From: an uncultured Porphyromonadaceae bacterium
GTDB taxonomy: Bacteria > Bacteroidota > Bacteroidia > Bacteroidales > Muribaculaceae
NCBI GenBank assembly: GCA_900548875.1
Contig: URMA01000032.1
Coordinates: 1-29,670 of the forward strand
Length of the DNA: 29,670 nt
Reading direction: 5' to 3'
The position numbers were made by a program, and so were the translations under genes. Numbering within the stretch: the stretch's first letter is position 1; each line of letters starts with the position of its first letter. The notes beneath the pieces were generated by a model that made no database searches, had not been told where the DNA came from, and was given only the letters and a program-made list of their open reading frames with translations. Positions 1 through 7,496 of this stretch are shown here, in pieces.

Positions 1-221
1 AGGACTTGTCCGTTTTTTCCGAACCGCAGCTGGCTTTATCAAAAAACAAAATGAAACAAAATGAATGTAATTCAAATTTTGTTTCAGGGAGTTTTCCCGA
101 AGCGCAGCCTATCTTCTATAAAGATAGTGCAAGCTGAGCGAAAAGACAAGCAAGGTGAGAGAAAAAAAGGACTTGTCCGTTTTTTCCGAACCGCAGCTGG
201 CTTTATCAAAAAACAAAATGA
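1..221. repeat. Direct repeat pair with flanking imperfect palindromes
   Basis: A 54-bp segment at 1-54 recurs exactly at 168-221. Between and after the copies lie two related imperfect palindromes, at about 45-87 and 211-238, each built from an AAACAAAATGAA-type left arm and an ATTCAAATTTTG-type right arm. Each is followed by a CCGAAGCGCAGCC word (97-110 and 241-253). The reading frames crossing this stretch are repeat-derived and low in complexity, so I call no gene here. The repeats look like a mosaic of small dispersed intergenic elements, but the wider distribution cannot be seen from this window. Confidence 0.8.
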
Positions 222-289
222 ATTTATTCAATTTTGTATTTCCGAAGCGCAGCCCAACATACAAATAAAATTTTGACAGAAGAACACAA

Positions 290-497
290 GAACATAAAAA
301 GTCTTTCCGCAGGCTTTAGCCATAAACTTTTGTTCTTTTGTTCTTCCGTCAAAAAATCGGAACATAGAAAGTCTTTCCGCAAGGCTTTCGCCATAAACTT
401 TTGTTCTTTTGTTCTTCTGTCAAAAAATCGGAACATAAAAAATCGTTCCGCAAGGCTCCGCTATAAACTTTTGTCCTTTTGTCCTTCTGTCAAAAAA
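290..497. repeat. Three tandem ~70-bp repeats
   Basis: Three degenerate copies of a 70-71 bp unit begin with GAACATA at 290, 360 and 431. Each contains TTCCGCAAGGCT, then ATAAACTTTTG, a GTTCTTTTGTTCTT run and a CTGTCAAAAAA end. Copies 1 and 2 are nearly identical and copy 3 is more diverged (TCC in place of TTC in the pyrimidine run). Open frames through the array arise because the unit lacks stops and are not supported as genes. Together with the direct repeats to the left it fills the 510-bp gap downstream of the outer-membrane protein gene. Confidence 0.85.
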
Positions 498-510
498 GGA
501 AGTTTGTCGC

Positions 511-1401
511 CTAATAGAATATCGTCAAGCCTGTTGACAGGTGATTAAACGAGGGGCCGAAGTCGCTGTGAAGCGTGTTGCACGGCGAATATTTCACATA
601 CCACCCTATCGCCTTAAAGTCGAGCCCGGTCATCAAATCCACTGTCACACGCTGCTGATGAATATTGTCGGTAAAATATTTATTTTCCTCACCGTCAACT
701 TTATAAACCGTCTTCATACTGCCATACGTATTGAAATTCACCACCGCACCGATTCTCCAAGTGAAATCCCGACCGAGTTCCTGCTGAAACATTACGGGCA
801 CCGTCCAACTGAAAATCTTGATTCGCGAAAATTTCACGTCGGCATTTTCCGGATAGGAATCGAACGAAATGGAGCCGTTGTCCTTTACGAAGCGGGTCAT
901 GCCCGTCATGCGGTAGTTGCGCCATCCGATACCGAAACCGATTGAAAATGAAGATTTCTTGCTTGCCCACGGATAACAACGGAGATTCAGCAGATGGTCG
1001 GCAAAAATTTCATACGAGCTGCCCATATCCACATCCATCGGAGCAGGGGCATTCATGGCGTTGACGAATCCGATGCCTACGCCGCCCACTTCAAAACTGA
1101 ACCGCGGCTTGCGCGTGCTTTTCTTCTTGCTCTCAACAAACGGAATCTTGAAATCCCAGTCAGTGGAACCCTCGCTTACGATTTCGTTGTCGGATTCCTG
1201 TCCGCTACGGGTGTAAGAATAGTAGTAGTCCGGATTTTCAGGTACTCCGTAGACCTCCAGTTTCACCCGTTCACCGCTATGTTTCACCACAACTGAATCC
1301 GGTTTCTGAAAGCATAATATGGAATCGGCTTCCTCCGCCTCAACGGCTCCGGCTGCCCGTGCACTGCAAAGGACAGCCATGCAAAAAATCATTCGTTTCA
1401 T
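511..1401 (-). CDS. Predicted outer-membrane beta-barrel protein
   Basis: This encodes 296 residues with an N-terminal signal peptide (hydrophobic MIFCMAVLCSARAAGA, likely cleaved near residue 19). The body alternates polar and hydrophobic residues and is rich in Gly, Tyr, Phe and Trp (for example GVGIGFVNAMN, FSIGFGIGWRNYR and WYVKYSP). It ends in an aromatic residue (GLTIFY), the usual C-terminal signature of an outer-membrane barrel. The first ~85 residues after the signal are polar and may form a periplasmic or linker segment. It is the last gene of a minus-strand run that begins with an ECF sigma factor, 34 bp after the DUF6108 gene. Ligand and exact family are not recognised. It could be a small porin-like barrel of the OmpW/OMP_b-brl class. 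Confidence 0.75.
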   Translation of the reverse strand: MKRMIFCMAVLCSARAAGAVEAEEADSILCFQKPDSVVVKHSGERVKLEVYGVPENPDYYYSYTRSGQESDNEIVSEGSTDWDFKIPFVESKKKSTRKPRFSFEVGGVGIGFVNAMNAPAPMDVDMGSSYEIFADHLLNLRCYPWASKKSSFSIGFGIGWRNYRMTGMTRFVKDNGSISFDSYPENADVKFSRIKIFSWTVPVMFQQELGRDFTWRIGAVVNFNTYGSMKTVYKVDGEENKYFTDNIHQQRVTVDLMTGLDFKAIGWYVKYSPCNTLHSDFGPSFNHLSTGLTIFY

Positions 1402-1435
1402 ATATTTTGTCTGTATTTTATTGTCGTTTTATCTG

Positions 1436-1879
1436 TCATTTAAACATGGCCTTCAACTGCTTCAATGTGGCCTTTCCTTCCATATACACCACCGTCGTTT
1501 CAGGCTTTGCTCCCTTGCGCAGCAGATTGTTGCGATAGAACACATAGCGGAACGTGCCGTCGCCGTTGGCAAAAGTAAAGAACCCGTAGTACAGACGGCC
1601 TCCCGTCATGCCCTGCTCGCGGTCGGTGGCCGACTTGGCATCGCTGAGCACCAGTTTTTCCATACGTGCGGCCGTTGCTGCGTCGGACTTCACCGTCAGA
1701 CTGCGGAACACCGTCAGATGGTAAGGCTCCAGTTTCTTTCCCTTCACGATGACTTCCACCACATTCGGCTGCTTTTCCAGTCCGCTGCTGAAAAGTTCGC
1801 CGATAGCCATTCCCTTTTGGCAGAATGCCGCCGGAACCGCCATTGTCAGCAAAAGCAAAATAAAAACTGTTCGTTTCAT
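1436..1879 (-). CDS. DUF6108-like secreted protein
   Basis: This encodes 147 residues. I start it at the ATG at 1879 because it gives a clean signal peptide (MKRTVFILLLLTMAVPAAFCQ, cleavage near residue 20). The longer open frame upstream is arginine/tryptophan-rich shadow sequence overlapping the previous gene. The mature part is a small mixed alpha/beta domain (VVEVIVKGKKLEPYHLTVFRSLTV, then GGRLYYGFFTFANGDGTFRYVFYRN) that resembles the Bacteroidales DUF6108 family, whose function is unknown. It sits between the candidate anti-sigma gene (31 bp upstream) and the barrel gene. A periplasmic or cell-envelope role in the same sigma-controlled response is an inference from position. Confidence 0.75.
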   Translation of the reverse strand: MKRTVFILLLLTMAVPAAFCQKGMAIGELFSSGLEKQPNVVEVIVKGKKLEPYHLTVFRSLTVKSDAATAARMEKLVLSDAKSATDREQGMTGGRLYYGFFTFANGDGTFRYVFYRNNLLRKGAKPETTVVYMEGKATLKQLKAMFK

Positions 1880-1910
1880 ATCTCGTCGTTTCTTTTTATT
1901 CGTTCTACAA

Positions 1911-2378
1911 TCATTCTTCCAACGTACCGAAAATGTCGGCCATCTGGCTGTCGACATCCACCGTCGCCGAAGCCTCGCCCATGCCGTCCATCGAGTGGTG
2001 CATTTCGGCCAGCACCACACTCTCGTCGGTATATTTCACGCCGCCAATATAGGCCACACACTGGTTTTGACGGCGATCAACGGCATAGAATGCCGAACCT
2101 GCCACAACCAACAATACGCCAACTGCCACAGCCACACGGCCAAGACGTAGGCGCAATGTTCTGTGCCGTCTGCGCTCCTGTTCGCGCTTGCCGACAGCGA
2201 GAAAGCCCATCACCGCCCGCAACTCGTCAAACTCCCGACCCCGGGCTTCCGCCGTAGCAAGAAATCGGCGCAGGTCGCGCTCCTCATCAGCCGTGGTCTG
2301 CGCTTCGAAATAGCGTTCGCCCAGCGCGAGCCATTCCTCACGGCTACGATGTTGTATGTCTGCCTGTTGTCTGTTCAT
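1911..2378 (-). CDS. Single-pass membrane protein, candidate anti-sigma factor
   Basis: This encodes 155 residues from the ATG at 2378, whose first bases overlap the sigma-factor stop as ATGA; a GGAG lies just upstream. That coupling is why I prefer this start over one eight codons earlier. Residues ~1-75 are charged and helical (QQADIQHRSREEWLALGERYFEAQ, written here in part, and DEERDLRRFLATAEARG). One membrane segment follows at ~83-102 (VAVAVGVLLVVAGSAFYAV), and the C-terminal ~50 residues are predicted periplasmic and acidic. A cytoplasmic helical domain, one membrane span and a periplasmic tail, encoded directly after an ECF sigma factor, is the usual layout of an anti-sigma factor. No FecR or zinc-binding ZAS signature is visible, so the role is inferred from topology and context. 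Confidence 0.7.
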   Translation of the reverse strand: MNRQQADIQHRSREEWLALGERYFEAQTTADEERDLRRFLATAEARGREFDELRAVMGFLAVGKREQERRRHRTLRLRLGRVAVAVGVLLVVAGSAFYAVDRRQNQCVAYIGGVKYTDESVVLAEMHHSMDGMGEASATVDVDSQMADIFGTLEE

Positions 2379-2881
2379 TTCTCCGATAGTTTTTGGTAAC
2401 ACATTCTGATTGTTTTCCGAGCCCTCGACAGCTGCATTCTGACTGCCGGCTCCTCCATTCCAAGTTCTGCGGCGATTTCCGAAAATTCCGCCCCGTCGTA
2501 TTCACGCCGTCGGACGATGGTGCGCTGCACTTCCGTCAAATGCCGGTCGATAATCGCTTCCACCATGCGGAACTGTTCGCGCCGTTCCAATTCGTCCGAA
2601 ACCGGTTCACTCTCGCCGCCGTCGCGATCCTCATTCAATTCGAGCCACTGCACCGACTGCCGTCTGCGATAGGCATCAATGCCCAGATTGCGCACCGTTG
2701 CCACAGTCATCGCCTCCGCCTCCTGACGGCTATCGATTTCGTCGCGTTTCGGCCACAACCGGCAGAAAGCCTCCTGCAAGGCATCGTTGGCATCCTCCTC
2801 GTCGGGAAAGAAGCGCGAAGCCATGCGCAGAAATTTCCGCCGCAGCAGTGTGAAAGTCGATGTCAGCGTTTCTTCGCTCAT
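2375..2881 (-). CDS. ECF-type RNA polymerase sigma factor
   Basis: This encodes 168 residues, the normal length for a group 4 (extracytoplasmic function) sigma factor, which redirects RNA polymerase to a stress or envelope regulon. Region 2 is at about residues 12-75 (FPDEEDANDALQEAFCRLW and AEAMTVATVRNLGIDAYRRR). Region 4 is at about 110-160, with a helix-turn-helix (LTEVQRTIVRRREYDGAEF, then SEIAAELGMEEPAVRMQLSR). It is the first gene of a minus-strand cassette with a candidate anti-sigma factor, a DUF6108 protein and a barrel. Upstream, CAAAACG at 2925-2931 and CGTTTTG at 2942-2948 form an inverted repeat about 44 bp before the start, which could be part of its own promoter or an operator. 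Confidence 0.92.
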   Translation of the reverse strand: MSEETLTSTFTLLRRKFLRMASRFFPDEEDANDALQEAFCRLWPKRDEIDSRQEAEAMTVATVRNLGIDAYRRRQSVQWLELNEDRDGGESEPVSDELERREQFRMVEAIIDRHLTEVQRTIVRRREYDGAEFSEIAAELGMEEPAVRMQLSRARKTIRMCYQKLSEK

Positions 2882-2924
2882 AAATTATTGGTTTCGTTCG
2901 TCAGTTTTTTGTCTGTTCACTTAG

Positions 2925-2948
2925 CAAAACGAGATATCCGCCGTTTTG
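2925..2948 (-). promoter_or_regulatory. Inverted repeat upstream of the ECF sigma operon
   Basis: CAAAACG (2925-2931) and CGTTTTG (2942-2948) form perfect 7-bp arms around a 10-bp spacer, 44 bp upstream of the sigma-factor ATG. No TAnnTTTG housekeeping -7 element is evident between it and the gene. The site may be an autoregulated ECF promoter or a binding site; this is inference from position and symmetry only. Confidence 0.35.
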
Positions 2949-3003
2949 TAACACAAATTTCAAAAAATTTTTCCACACTCAACCACATTTGGGAAAAGAC
3001 AAA

Positions 3004-3042
3004 ACAAAAAGCCCCGCCTCCCGGACGGGAAACAGGGCCTGT
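3004..3042 (-). terminator. Intrinsic terminator after the metallo-hydrolase gene
   Basis: Read on the minus strand, GCCCTG pairs with CGGGGC (one T-G pair), and an inner TCCC/GGGA stem continues the hairpin. A run of T residues follows (TTTTTGTTTTG). It lies about 20 bp after the stop at 3061. Confidence 0.8.
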
Positions 3043-3060
3043 ATTTCGTTCACATGAATG

Positions 3061-4083
3061 CTACATTTCCACGCGGAACTTGAAACAGCGTGTGGCATCG
3101 TAACGCGGCAACACCATCAGCTGCACATCCTTCGTGCGGTCGGACAGCGAATCTGTACCCTCGCCCACCGTCGCGCCGCGTCCCAACAGGGCACGCATCG
3201 ACGCCTCACGGGCAATTTCCGGCGTATTGTTGTCCTTGCTCAAGTGGCAAAGGAACACATATTTCAGTTCCTCGGAGTAGATTTCCGCCAGAAATGAAGC
3301 GGCATCCACATTGTCGAGATGGCCGTTGGCGGCACGGATACGCGCTTTCAAATATTCGGGATAAGTGCCGTTGTCGAGCATCTTCGCATCGTAGTTGCTT
3401 TCTATCACCAGATAGTTGGCCTTCGACATATAGTAGCGCGCACGTTCGCTAATGCTGCCCAAATCCGTAGCCAGCACAAAACGGGCGTCGCCGTATTCAA
3501 TCGAGAACCCGGAATTGCAACTTCCGTCGTGAAGCACTTCGAACGCCGTGATTTCAAAACCGGCAACCTTAAACGGAATTTCCTTGTAGATCGGCACATG
3601 ATAGTCCTTTATCCGACGGGAAATGTTATGGCGTCGCAGAATGCCGTTCAACACGCGGTTCGTGCAGTAAAGATGCATCGACGGCCTGAATTTCCGCAAG
3701 AATGTGTAGGCATAGCGGATATGGTCGCCGTGGTCGTGTGTCAGGCAGATTCCCTTGATGGATTCCGGGCGGATATTGTTGACACGCAATTCGCTCAGCA
3801 CCGTCGACATGTCCACACCGGCATCAATCAGTATGCCCTCCTCTTCATTGCCTATGTAAGAACAGTTGCCGCTGCTTCCGCTACCGAAACTAATGAATTT
3901 CAGCAACTTGGTAGCATGCAGGTCAATTACGGGAGTGTCCAGTTCAGAGTCTTTCTCATCCGCCTTTTTCGCTTTCAAGTCAGCGCCACCACTCGCCACC
4001 ACCGGCTCCTGTTCTCCCGACATCTCGTCGGCAAACAAAGAATATTGCAGTGAATTGTCTATAATATTGTCAAGTTTCTTCAT
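3061..4083 (-). CDS. MBL-fold metallo-hydrolase, WalJ/YycJ type
   Basis: This encodes 340 residues from the ATG at 4083, two bases after the stop of the methyltransferase gene. The metal-binding motif HDHGDH is near residues 116-121, preceded by the GSGSSGNCSYI glycine-rich entry strand that typifies the YycJ/WalJ branch of beta-lactamase-fold phosphodiesterases. Later ligands are visible in VLATDLGS, LVIESNYD and LCHLSKDNN. Related proteins are predicted DNA or phosphodiester hydrolases. It has about 70 extra N-terminal residues before the domain (acidic, Lys-rich, no signal peptide), making it longer than the usual ~260 residues; a shorter start further in is possible. Cytoplasmic. Confidence 0.88.
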   Translation of the reverse strand: MKKLDNIIDNSLQYSLFADEMSGEQEPVVASGGADLKAKKADEKDSELDTPVIDLHATKLLKFISFGSGSSGNCSYIGNEEEGILIDAGVDMSTVLSELRVNNIRPESIKGICLTHDHGDHIRYAYTFLRKFRPSMHLYCTNRVLNGILRRHNISRRIKDYHVPIYKEIPFKVAGFEITAFEVLHDGSCNSGFSIEYGDARFVLATDLGSISERARYYMSKANYLVIESNYDAKMLDNGTYPEYLKARIRAANGHLDNVDAASFLAEIYSEELKYVFLCHLSKDNNTPEIAREASMRALLGRGATVGEGTDSLSDRTKDVQLMVLPRYDATRCFKFRVEM

Positions 4084-4085
4084 AA

Positions 4086-4787
4086 TCAACGGTAAATTAA
4101 AAATATCGTGGGCCGCTTGTCGTAGTTGTACGTTGCCTTGCTCCATTCCCGTATGCTCCGCGTCACAATGGACTCCGTCGGCCCGGTAATGTCGCTGGCC
4201 ACACACAACCGCAAGTCACCGCCCAGCTTGCTGCACAGCTCGGCTATCAGCCGATTGTTGCGGTACGGCGTTTCGATAAAAATCTGTGTTTGCCCGGCAG
4301 CGATGTTCCGCTCCATTTCGTGAAGTTTCTTTGTCCGCTTTCCCGCTTCAATCGGCAAGTAGCCCTGAAAGGCAAAACTTTGTCCGTTGAAGCCCGAAGC
4401 CATCAGCGACATCAGGATACTCGAAGGTCCTACCAGCGGCACCACCTTCAGTCCCTTGTGCTGCGCCATAGCCACAACATCGGCACCGGGATCGGCAATG
4501 GCCGGACATCCTGCCTCGGAAATCACCCCCATCGGCATTCCTGCTTCCAGAGGGTTGAGATAGCCGGTAATTTCTTCGGGACGGGTATGCTCGTCGAGCG
4601 TGTAGAACGTCAGTTCGTCGATGTTGATTTCCCTGTCGCACTTTTTCAGAAACCGCCTTGCCGAACGGATATTTTCGACAATAAAATGCTTTATGCCCCT
4701 CACTATTTCCAGATTATAGGCGGGGAGCACTTTTCCCAAAGGCTCGTCGCTAAGCATTACGGGTATCAAATAGAGTGCTGCTTCCAT
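4086..4787 (-). CDS. SAM-dependent methyltransferase, tetrapyrrole methylase/RsmI-like
   Basis: This encodes 233 residues. The RsmI-like (YraL) subfamily of the tetrapyrrole methylase fold is recognised from GVISEAGCPAIADPGADVV at about residues 88-106, the VPLVGPSSILMSLMASG loop, FAFQGYLP and FIETPYRN. RsmI 2'-O-methylates C1402 of 16S rRNA. This is one of the divergent RsmI-like proteins common in Bacteroidota, so the RNA target is an inference. A TACCTTTG -7 element lies about 23 bp upstream on the minus strand. The metallo-hydrolase gene follows after two bases, so the two are probably co-transcribed up to the terminator near 3004-3042. Confidence 0.88.
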   Translation of the reverse strand: MEAALYLIPVMLSDEPLGKVLPAYNLEIVRGIKHFIVENIRSARRFLKKCDREINIDELTFYTLDEHTRPEEITGYLNPLEAGMPMGVISEAGCPAIADPGADVVAMAQHKGLKVVPLVGPSSILMSLMASGFNGQSFAFQGYLPIEAGKRTKKLHEMERNIAAGQTQIFIETPYRNNRLIAELCSKLGGDLRLCVASDITGPTESIVTRSIREWSKATYNYDKRPTIFLIYR

Positions 4788-4809
4788 CGATTTTACAGAT
4801 TTTTAAAGA

Positions 4810-4817
4810 CAAAGGTA
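4810..4817 (-). promoter_or_regulatory. Promoter -7 element for the RsmI-like gene
   Basis: TACCTTTG on the minus strand matches the Bacteroidota TAnnTTTG consensus and lies about 23 bp before the ATG at 4787. No clear -33 TTTG is visible. Confidence 0.55.
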
Positions 4818-4901
4818 AACATTCCACCGCAGAATGCCTCTTTAAAAATTCCTAAATAACGGTATCCGACCGGCAGAAACGGCATCCTGCCCGTCAAAAA
4901 C

Positions 4902-4926
4902 AAAGTCCGCCAGTAAAGCGGACTTT
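4902..4926 (-). terminator. Intrinsic terminator of the copA-HMA operon
   Basis: AAAGTCCGC (4902-4910) and GCGGACTTT (4918-4926) form a perfect 9-bp stem with a 7-nt loop. Read on the minus strand it begins 7 bp after the HMA gene stop and runs into a T-rich tail (TTTGTTTTTG). Confidence 0.88.
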
Positions 4927-4932
4927 CGGCAG

Positions 4933-5142
4933 TTAGCCCAAACGTTCAATCTTGAAACCGAGACCCTTCACGCGGCTGACGATTTCCTCGTCAGGAACGT
5001 CGGATTTCACTGTCAGGACGCGGTCGGGCGACGTCAGGTCGATGTTCCAGTCCCCACGTCCCATGATTTCATCCAATTTTCCGGCAATGGCACTCACACA
5101 GCCATTGCATTTTGCCGATGTACGGTATTTTCTTTCTTCCAT
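4933..5142 (-). CDS. Small heavy-metal-associated (HMA) protein, CopZ-like
   Basis: This encodes 69 residues forming one complete HMA domain. The metal-binding CxxC is in SAKCNGCVSAI (residues ~9-19), followed by the expected helix (AGKLDEIMG) and strands (WNIDLTS, RVLTVKSD) and ending in VKGLGFKIERLG. Such proteins carry Cu(I) to P-type ATPases in the cytoplasm. It lies 21 bp downstream of copA and ends at a strong terminator, so it is the second gene of a two-gene copper operon. The residue before the first Cys is Lys rather than the Met of the classic MxCxxC motif. Confidence 0.88.
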   Translation of the reverse strand: MEERKYRTSAKCNGCVSAIAGKLDEIMGRGDWNIDLTSPDRVLTVKSDVPDEEIVSRVKGLGFKIERLG

Positions 5143-5163
5143 TTTTCAACTTATATTTAAATC

Positions 5164-7341
5164 TTACATTTTAACAAACTTCAAACGCAAACTGTTCAGC
5201 ACCACGGTCAGCGAACTGACGGCCATTGCCGCACTTGCCCACATCGGATTCAGCGTCACACCAAAAACCGGGAACAGCACTCCGGCAGCCACGGGTATGC
5301 CAATCACATTGTAGATAAATGCCCAGAACAGATTCTGATGGACGATGTTCATGGTTTTCCGCGAAAGATGGATAGCGGCCGGCAGCAACTCCAAATCGGA
5401 GGTCGTAAAAGTCATCATGGCGGTTTCCATCGCCACATCCGTTCCGCTTCCCATGGCGATGCCGATATCGGCACGTGCCAGGGCCTGAGAATCGTTCACG
5501 CCGTCGCCCACCATCGCCACGACTTCGCCCTGCCGCTGCAATTCGCGGACAAAGGCATCCTTGTCAGCCGGCAACATCCGGGCTTTCCACAAAGTAATGT
5601 CGGCTTCCGAAGCCACACGTGCTACGGCCGCCTCATTGTCGCCCGAAAGCATATACACCTTCAGCCCCATCCGCTTCATGCGGTCAACAGCCATCGGCGA
5701 CGATTCCTTCACCTGGTCGGCAAGCTCGAATGCGGCCAGCAACCTGTTTCCGCTACCGAAATACACGCTGCTGCCTCCCTGGCTTTCAGGCAGTTTGCCG
5801 GTCACGCCGTTTTCACGGGCATAGCGTTCGCTTCCCGCCCAATATTCCGTACCGCCGCAGGCCATCCGCACACCGCTGCCTGCCACGGCTTCAAATGAAT
5901 CAAGAGCCACCGGCTCCGCTCCCTGACGCTGCAAATGTTCCGCAATAACGGCAGCCAGCGGATGCTCCGACTTTTTTTCGGCGGCGTACAGCACAGACAA
6001 CTGCTCGTCGGTCAGTTCGGGACTGCGTTTCATGGAAATGACAACCGGCCGTCCTTCTGTCACCGTACCCGTCTTGTCGAGCAACACGGCCGACACCTTG
6101 CACACCTTTTCCAGCGCCGCCGCATCCTTAATCAGAATATGCCCTTCGGCCGCCTTGCCGATTCCAACGGTGATGGCGGTAGGCGTTGCCAGTCCCAACG
6201 CGCACGGACAGGCGATGACAAGCACGGAAACCGCACAGACAAGCGCAGAAGAGAATAAAGCCGTTCCGCCGACAATCATCCAGACGATGAACGTCAGCAC
6301 GGCAAGACTGACAACGACAAACGTAAAATACTTGCTTATCGTGTCGGCCACACGCTGCACGGGAGCCTTGCTTCCCTGCGCCTCGCGCACCATTTCCACC
6401 ATCTGAGCCAATACCGTGTCAGCCGCCAGCTTCTGCACGCTAACCACAATGGCGCCCTGCTGATTTATCGTTCCGGCAAATACACCGCTGCCGGCTTCTT
6501 TTTCCACCGCTGCCGATTCGCCCGTCAGCATGCTTTCGTCGACCGACGAATAGCCTGACTCTACCGTCCCGTCGACGGGAATACGTCCGCCAGGACGGAC
6601 AAGCACACGGTCGCCAATCTTCAGTTCGTCGACACCTACTTCACGTTCCGCATCGCCCTCCACAAGCGTAGCCGTTGCAGGCTGTAGCTTCATCAGGCTG
6701 CGAATGGCGGAAGTCGTGCTATTTTTCGCCTTTTCCTCCAACCATTTTCCGGTAAGCACAAACGCCACAATCATTGTGGCCGAATCGAAATATACGAAAT
6801 GTCCCAGCCCGTGCGTCTCGGAAAACGACGGGAACACGGTCAAAAACAGACTGAACACCCACGCAACAGCCGTGCTCAAAGCCACCAGCGTGTCCATATT
6901 GGCCGAACGCTGACGGGCCATTTTCCAGGCACGGCGATAGAAGTCACGGCCGGAATACCCCAGTACGACAGTTGCCAACAGGGCCAATACCCAATGTCCC
7001 AATGCCATATAGCCGAACTCCGTCATCGACAGCACCGCCACCGGAATGGCCATACACCACGCCACCACCAGCCGGCGCCTCAATTCCTCATATACTTTCT
7101 TCTCGGCCTGCTCACGAGCCTTGTCGGTATCGGAGAGAACCAAATCATAGCCGGCATCCTGCACGGCCTTCTTTATCTGCTGCAAACTTATTTTCCGTTC
7201 GTCGTACTCCACCGTCAGCGAATTGGCGGCAAAATTGACCGATGCCGACACGACACCGTCCAGTCCGGCCACCGTACGCTCTACATTTCCGGCACACACG
7301 ACACAACTCATTTCAAGAACGGGAACTGTAGTTTTCTCCAT
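5164..7341 (-). CDS. copA: Copper-translocating P-type ATPase
   Basis: This encodes 725 residues of a P1B-type ATPase that pumps Cu(I) out of the cytoplasm. It has a single N-terminal HMA domain (MSCVVC at residues 11-16), then membrane helices from ~90. The actuator loop is at LTGES. The CPCALG transmembrane metal site is near residue 377, and the phosphorylation motif DKTGTVTEG near 422. The nucleotide domain carries the SEHPLAA signature, the hinge motif GDGVNDSQALA is near 613, and two final helices follow. CPC together with the HMA domain supports copper (or silver) rather than zinc. All catalytic motifs are intact. The small HMA chaperone follows 21 bp downstream. No copper-responsive regulator is adjacent. 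Confidence 0.95.
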   Translation of the reverse strand: MEKTTVPVLEMSCVVCAGNVERTVAGLDGVVSASVNFAANSLTVEYDERKISLQQIKKAVQDAGYDLVLSDTDKAREQAEKKVYEELRRRLVVAWCMAIPVAVLSMTEFGYMALGHWVLALLATVVLGYSGRDFYRRAWKMARQRSANMDTLVALSTAVAWVFSLFLTVFPSFSETHGLGHFVYFDSATMIVAFVLTGKWLEEKAKNSTTSAIRSLMKLQPATATLVEGDAEREVGVDELKIGDRVLVRPGGRIPVDGTVESGYSSVDESMLTGESAAVEKEAGSGVFAGTINQQGAIVVSVQKLAADTVLAQMVEMVREAQGSKAPVQRVADTISKYFTFVVVSLAVLTFIVWMIVGGTALFSSALVCAVSVLVIACPCALGLATPTAITVGIGKAAEGHILIKDAAALEKVCKVSAVLLDKTGTVTEGRPVVISMKRSPELTDEQLSVLYAAEKKSEHPLAAVIAEHLQRQGAEPVALDSFEAVAGSGVRMACGGTEYWAGSERYARENGVTGKLPESQGGSSVYFGSGNRLLAAFELADQVKESSPMAVDRMKRMGLKVYMLSGDNEAAVARVASEADITLWKARMLPADKDAFVRELQRQGEVVAMVGDGVNDSQALARADIGIAMGSGTDVAMETAMMTFTTSDLELLPAAIHLSRKTMNIVHQNLFWAFIYNVIGIPVAAGVLFPVFGVTLNPMWASAAMAVSSLTVVLNSLRLKFVKM

Positions 7342-7420
7342 AATATTCCAAATTTACACACTAAGTTAACAAATAAACCGGGAAAATTGCTCAACGGAAA
7401 CAAAAATAACGATGGTGAAA

Positions 7421-7460
7421 TAAAAAACGGGGACATTTCCTGAAAGAAACATCCCCGTTC
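7421..7460 (-). terminator. Intrinsic terminator of the SusC/SusD operon
   Basis: AACGGGGA (7426-7433) pairs with TCCCCGTT (7452-7459). On the minus strand the hairpin starts about 37 bp after the SusD-like stop and is followed by a TTTTTT run. Confidence 0.82.
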
Positions 7461-7496
7461 CAATTATTTATTCAAGTCCTTAAAATCGTCCGACAA

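Noticed and set aside
290..497. Tandem 70-bp units as a CRISPR array
   Set aside because: The whole unit repeats with no unique spacers, and no cas genes are present.
61..548. Short open frames on both strands in the repeat block
   Set aside because: They consist of repeat units translated in different frames, with no start signals or coding composition.
1319..2257. Plus-strand open frame (~312 codons) across the sigma cassette
   Set aside because: It crosses three minus-strand genes that have signal peptides and coupled starts, and its product is low in complexity (His, Arg, Pro).
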